This document shows, in pieces, positions 60,456 to 64,000 of a stretch of 64,000 nt of DNA. The first letter of the stretch is position 1. Every line of letters starts with the position of its first letter. The position numbers were made by a program, and so were the translations under genes. Below the pieces are notes generated by a model. The model worked only from the letters and a program-made list of their open reading frames with translations, ran no database searches and was not told where the DNA came from. The DNA comes from Capnocytophaga ochracea DSM 7271 (lineage in GTDB: Bacteria; Bacteroidota; Bacteroidia; Flavobacteriales; Flavobacteriaceae), in contig NC_013162.1 in assembly GCF_000023285.1 (NCBI RefSeq), forward strand, positions 2,235,001 through 2,299,000. The letters are read 5' to 3'.

Positions 60456-60962
60456 ATGGCAAAATATAGATTAGATGAAATGGATCTTAAGATATTGGAT
60501 ATTCTTATAGAAGATGCACGAAAACCCTATATAGATGTTGCTAAGGCACTTGATATATCGTCGGGGACAGTGAATGTACGGATAAGAAAAATGGAAGAAT
60601 TGGAAATTATAAAAAGTTCTGCCATTTCAGTAGATTACGAGAGAATGGGATATACTTTTATTGCTTATGTGGGTATCTTTTTGGAGCGCAATCATCAAGC
60701 TGAGTATGTTTTGGAACAATTAGAGGCTATCCCGTTTGTAACAGAGGCACACATTACTTCAGGGAAATACAATCTGTTTTGTAAAATTAGGACAAAGGGG
60801 GTGAAACACGCTAAGGAAGTTATTTATATGATAGACGACATTCAAGGCGTGTCGCGCTCAGAGACAATGATATCGATGGAAGAGGCTTTTAACGATAAGA
60901 GTCGTTTGCTTCATAAGGCTTTCCGAGAATTGGATTTATATGATTTTTTAACTACTAAATAA
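60456..60962 (+). CDS. Lrp/AsnC-family transcriptional regulator
   Basis: The 168-residue protein has the AsnC-type winged helix (LDEMDLKILDILIEDARKPYIDVAKALDISSGTVNVRIRKMEELEIIKSSAISVDYERMGY in segments, residues 6-65) and the RAM/ligand-binding domain (AYVGIFLE, VTEAHITSGKYNLFCKIRTK, IQGVSRSETMISM). Such proteins respond to amino acids. Targets cannot be inferred from the neighbours. It lies immediately behind the repeat unit at 60236-60371 and has its own terminator. Confidence 0.93.
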   Translation: MAKYRLDEMDLKILDILIEDARKPYIDVAKALDISSGTVNVRIRKMEELEIIKSSAISVDYERMGYTFIAYVGIFLERNHQAEYVLEQLEAIPFVTEAHITSGKYNLFCKIRTKGVKHAKEVIYMIDDIQGVSRSETMISMEEAFNDKSRLLHKAFRELDLYDFLTTK

Positions 60963-60972
60963 GAACTTTTTA

Positions 60973-61012
60973 AAAGGGCTATCTGAATGAAAAATCGGGT
61001 AGCTCTTTTTGT
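60973..61012 (+). terminator. Terminator of the Lrp-family gene
   Basis: AAAAGGGCTA (60973-60982) pairs with TAGCTCTTTT (61001-61010) with one G-T pair, followed by TG and AT-rich sequence. Confidence 0.8.
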
Positions 61013-61037
61013 TTATACAGAAAATTGAGTAATTTTG
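61010..61037 (+). promoter_or_regulatory. Promoter for mcrBC
   Basis: TTG at 61010-61012 and TAATTTTG at 61030-61037, spacer 17. The start codon is 22 bases downstream. Confidence 0.65.
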
Positions 61038-61058
61038 TTGCGCAAAAACTGAAATACT

Positions 61059-63446
61059 ATGAATGAGAAAATACAAGCACTCATAAGCAATTACATTCGT
61101 TTCTTACAAGAAAAACCTTCTAATCCTGATGAAGTGTACAAATGGCAGGCAATAGAACATTTTGAGCAGCATTGGGATATTAATGCTCCTGATTTTTACG
61201 AAATGTTTAAAGAGGCTTTTCGGAAAAAGGATAATTTAGTAGATTACCGTCCTTTTGGTATATTGGAAGCGTTAGGAGAAAACTATCCAATGAAATTAAA
61301 GGAATTGTTGGGTATTGTTTATGGGGCTGATGATTTCTATACCAAATTGGGAAAATGCAGGACTTTCACTGAAAATGTTATTGATGACTTAAAAGAGAAA
61401 AGCAATATAAATTTTAGTACAAAAATTGATGAGCGCACTCTTTCTTTTTTACTAACGCTGAAATTCCCTAATGAGTATACTTTTTATAAAAGGGATATTT
61501 ATACTAAGTTATGTGAGTATTTAGGAGAAGTTTCTCGAAAAGAGCGCAAATACGAGCATTTTATTGAGTTACTTACCGAAATCACGACTTATTTTAACAA
61601 TCCTGAGTTAAAACAACTCACGAGCAACTTTATTCCACAAGGTTTTGATGAACCTTTGCTATTGGCTCAGGATATTGTGTACCAGAATATGACAATTTCT
61701 TCAGAAAAAGCATTTAGAAACGTATTGGATAAGATTCCTAAGCATTGGGCTTCTGTTTTCTTTTACAAATTAGGAAATATTATAGAGGATTTAGCATTAG
61801 AAGATACCGAAAATCAAGTGTTCAGTGTTAGATTAGATGAAAAATCACTTCGTTATCACATAGGGAAGAGGATTTGTTTGAGTGTAAGTCCCAAAGAATT
61901 TCTTTTTATTGCGGGAAGGGAAGTAGATATTCCAAAACTGAGAAGGGAAGAGTTTGAAAGACCTAACAATGCTTTTCTTTATTATCAGGGAACCCCACAA
62001 CATATTGAAACATATTACCCTGATATCAAAAATGCTGTCAAAGAAGAGATAGCACTTGATAAGGAAACTTATCCTAAAAGTTATGATAATAGCTATTTCA
62101 GGGAATATGTTTTTGAAAAGAGATACAAAGAAGAATTTGAAACCATAGAAAGTAATATGACAAATCAAGCGATTAAGCCTACGATTATCGACCTACTACA
62201 TTACAAACACCAAATCATTTTACAAGGTCCTCCAGGTACAGGTAAAACCCGTGAAGCCAAGCGTATTGCCAAACAGCTATTAGGTTTGAATGACAATGAT
62301 AGCTTAGAGGGTAATGAGCAGTTTAAACTGATTCAGTTTCACCCCAGTTACTCTTACGAAGATTTTGTAAGGGGCATTGTAGCGCAACCCAATGAAACAG
62401 GAGGGGGCATTGTCTATACAGCTGAAAATAAAGTGTTAGCTAAGTTTGCAGAGAAAGCATTGGAAGTTTACAATACAGAAAGTATTGAAGAGGAGGAAGA
62501 AATAGTAGTAAACGAGGTCTATGATATTACAGAAGAATTTAAAAAATTTCTAAATAAAAAAAGAGAGAATAAAGAAGAGTTCTTTTTTGATCCTATAGAA
62601 AGAACAGTTGTGTTTGATAAAATAGAAAATGGTAGATTATTTTATAAAGCAAAGGGAAAAATAAGTAGTATATCAATTTTTGATTTTTCTCAAGAAAATC
62701 TAAATGATAATTTTAAAAGTTTTTATGAGAATATAAAACGTAACAAAGGTGGATATTGGGAAATAATGACTGATTATTTTATACAATGGGCTGATATTGT
62801 AAAAACTTATACATCTTGTAAGAGCATTGTAAAGAAAAAGAAAGGTACTAAACCCTTCGTCCTCATAATTGACGAAATCAACCGTGCAAACCTTTCAACA
62901 GTATTGGGGGAACTTATTTATGCCTTGGAATATCGCGGGGAATCCGTGGAAAGTATGTATGCTTTAGATGATACTAAGGAAAGTAGAAAAATTATTCTAC
63001 CACCTAACCTTTACATCATCGGTACAATGAATACGGCTGACCGCTCGGTAGGGCATATAGATTATGCCATTCGTCGGCGCTTTGCCTTTGTGAATGTGTT
63101 GCCTAAGGAGTTAGAAGGGAATTTTGATAAAAACTTGTTTAAAGCAGTAAGTAAGCTCTTTATTGAGAACTATGATGAATATATTAACAATACAGATACT
63201 GAATTAAAACGTGCCCAAACCTTATCACCTGAATTTAAACCAGAAGATGTGTGGCTTGGACAGTCGTATTTTATTCAGAAAAAATATAGCGATGGAAAAG
63301 ATGTGCCTATGTCTATTCGTTGGGAATACGAAATCAAGCCCATTCTATTGGAATACATAAAAGATGGGATACTCATAGATAATATAAAGATTGAAGAACA
63401 AATGCAAGAAATTAAAACATTAGTCTATGAAAATAACCCTTCTTGA
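61059..63446 (+). CDS. mcrB: McrB-family GTPase of a type IV restriction system
   Basis: The 795-residue protein has a long N-terminal region (1-370) of unknown fold, expected to recognise modified DNA. An AAA+ GTPase core follows: ILQGPPGTGKTREAKRIA with Walker A at 390-397, LIQFHPSYSYEDFVRGI, LIIDEINRANLSTVLGEL (Walker B, about 601), and the McrB-specific signature MNTADRS at 657-663 with IRRRFAF. An acidic insert (about 475-590) separates Walker A and B. E. coli McrB has 459 residues and a small methylcytosine-binding domain; the N-terminus here is different and larger, so the recognised modification may differ. The last 20 bases overlap mcrC. Confidence 0.93.
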   Translation: MNEKIQALISNYIRFLQEKPSNPDEVYKWQAIEHFEQHWDINAPDFYEMFKEAFRKKDNLVDYRPFGILEALGENYPMKLKELLGIVYGADDFYTKLGKCRTFTENVIDDLKEKSNINFSTKIDERTLSFLLTLKFPNEYTFYKRDIYTKLCEYLGEVSRKERKYEHFIELLTEITTYFNNPELKQLTSNFIPQGFDEPLLLAQDIVYQNMTISSEKAFRNVLDKIPKHWASVFFYKLGNIIEDLALEDTENQVFSVRLDEKSLRYHIGKRICLSVSPKEFLFIAGREVDIPKLRREEFERPNNAFLYYQGTPQHIETYYPDIKNAVKEEIALDKETYPKSYDNSYFREYVFEKRYKEEFETIESNMTNQAIKPTIIDLLHYKHQIILQGPPGTGKTREAKRIAKQLLGLNDNDSLEGNEQFKLIQFHPSYSYEDFVRGIVAQPNETGGGIVYTAENKVLAKFAEKALEVYNTESIEEEEEIVVNEVYDITEEFKKFLNKKRENKEEFFFDPIERTVVFDKIENGRLFYKAKGKISSISIFDFSQENLNDNFKSFYENIKRNKGGYWEIMTDYFIQWADIVKTYTSCKSIVKKKKGTKPFVLIIDEINRANLSTVLGELIYALEYRGESVESMYALDDTKESRKIILPPNLYIIGTMNTADRSVGHIDYAIRRRFAFVNVLPKELEGNFDKNLFKAVSKLFIENYDEYINNTDTELKRAQTLSPEFKPEDVWLGQSYFIQKKYSDGKDVPMSIRWEYEIKPILLEYIKDGILIDNIKIEEQMQEIKTLVYENNPS

Positions 63447-64000
63447 ACATCAACCCTATAGCATTAAAAAAGAGGAGGGGAGCATTTACTTTGAAGCAAT
63501 ACCTAAGATTTGTCCGTATGTATTGAAGAAAGATAAATGGGGAAATCCTATATATCCTTTTGAAATTAGTCGTACAAATGAGGAAGAAGTGTGTTTGCAG
63601 GCAGGCTATTACGTGGGAGCTTTGTGGTTGGTAAAACATCACAAATTCGTATATATAGAGCCTAAAATGAATAAAAAACAGATTGTTGAAGGCTTACCTA
63701 CCCAAGAGGAAGAATGGGCAGAAATCGACTACCTAAAAATGCTTCTCAGCATTACGGCACTCGACCCCAAACATACACAAAATCTTATCAAAATCTATTG
63801 GGACGAACCGCTAATTGCCATCGAACAGCAAAAAGACACGCTCACGCCTTTCCTAATGGTACAATTCCTATTGCTACTGAAGTGTATTGTGCGCAAAGGA
63901 CTTAAAAAATCGTACTACACGGTGGAGGAGAATCTTAATAACCGCATCAAAGGCAAGATACAGTTAGATAAGCATCTCAAACAAAATGTTTTTAAGAACA
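63427..64000 (+). CDS. mcrC: McrC, nuclease subunit of the McrBC system (partial, 3' end beyond window)
   Basis: The frame opens at ATG 63427, overlapping the end of mcrB by 20 bases, and stays open to the window edge (191 codons). The start MKITLLEHQPYSIKKEEGSIYFEAIPKI and the stretch LLKCIVRKGLKKSYYTVEENLNNRIKGKI match the N-terminal part of McrC, where the last motif (N..I.G.I) is well conserved. The C-terminal PD-(D/E)XK nuclease domain lies outside the window. McrC stimulates GTP hydrolysis by McrB and cuts DNA. Confidence 0.88.
   Translation, partial: MKITLLEHQPYSIKKEEGSIYFEAIPKICPYVLKKDKWGNPIYPFEISRTNEEEVCLQAGYYVGALWLVKHHKFVYIEPKMNKKQIVEGLPTQEEEWAEIDYLKMLLSITALDPKHTQNLIKIYWDEPLIAIEQQKDTLTPFLMVQFLLLLKCIVRKGLKKSYYTVEENLNNRIKGKIQLDKHLKQNVFKN

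Overview
The window looks like a chromosomal segment of a Bacteroidota species of class Flavobacteriia, most likely a Capnocytophaga or close relative. The evidence is an AT-rich genome, a SusC/RagA-type receptor, surface-lipoprotein export signals of the kind described in Capnocytophaga, a CarB of the short flavobacterial length, and promoters of the Bacteroidota type (TTG, 17-21 bases, TAnnTTTG) in front of more than twenty genes. Species assignment is inference. There is no integrase, transposase, prophage or CRISPR array; most of the window is core chromosome.

Layout. 1-1360 is the end of an rRNA operon (3' part of 23S, 5S, terminator). 1900-5250 holds four poorly characterised envelope or secreted proteins (Sel1 repeats, a DUF805/BspA-like fusion, a beta-barrel-like protein). 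5300-11050 carries arginine decarboxylase, a DinB-like protein and the pta-ackA acetate operon. 11150-16800 has a deoxyhypusine-synthase-like protein, a SprT-like protein, GDP-mannose synthesis and an aspartyl-protease-like protein. 16800-18500 is dnaX, split by a run of ten A. 18700-24100 has a DeoR regulator, ArsC, two outer-membrane-type proteins and a SEFIR-domain protein that is a candidate immune effector. 24180-36180 has carB, birA, tRNA-Gly, tRNA-Met, a membrane pyrophosphatase fused to an OmpA domain, an M3 peptidase, yifB and a tRNA Ser-Pro-Arg cluster. 36300-40400 encodes a SusC-like receptor with a LamG lipoprotein but no SusD. 40600-49600 is a DNA-repair block (uvrA, mfd, recQ, secreted endonuclease I). 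50700-55800 has pyrH-frr-prfB (prfB with the programmed +1 frameshift), a GH13 glycosidase and a Mur-ligase-like remnant. 55800-61000 has mnmE, an HTH regulator, an M14 peptidase and an Lrp regulator. 61059 to the end is a type IV restriction system (McrB and the start of McrC).

The least expected features are in the spacers. Several intergenic regions are built of degenerate heptanucleotide tandem repeats (for example RTTAATG), some starting inside stop codons. Others contain 11-bp tandem arrays (13 units at 49887, 3 at 60236, 6 at 1638) set in longer dispersed repeats. A separate 220-bp-class dispersed repeat occurs at about 12 kb and 35.5 kb, with a shorter copy at 1.4 kb. None has an obvious coding role. 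Other points worth following are the dnaX slippage site, a DHS-like enzyme lacking the catalytic lysine, the pyrophosphatase-OmpA fusion, and the SEFIR protein with its small secreted neighbour.

All protein assignments come from reading motifs and lengths. No database search was run, and positions of domain edges are approximate.
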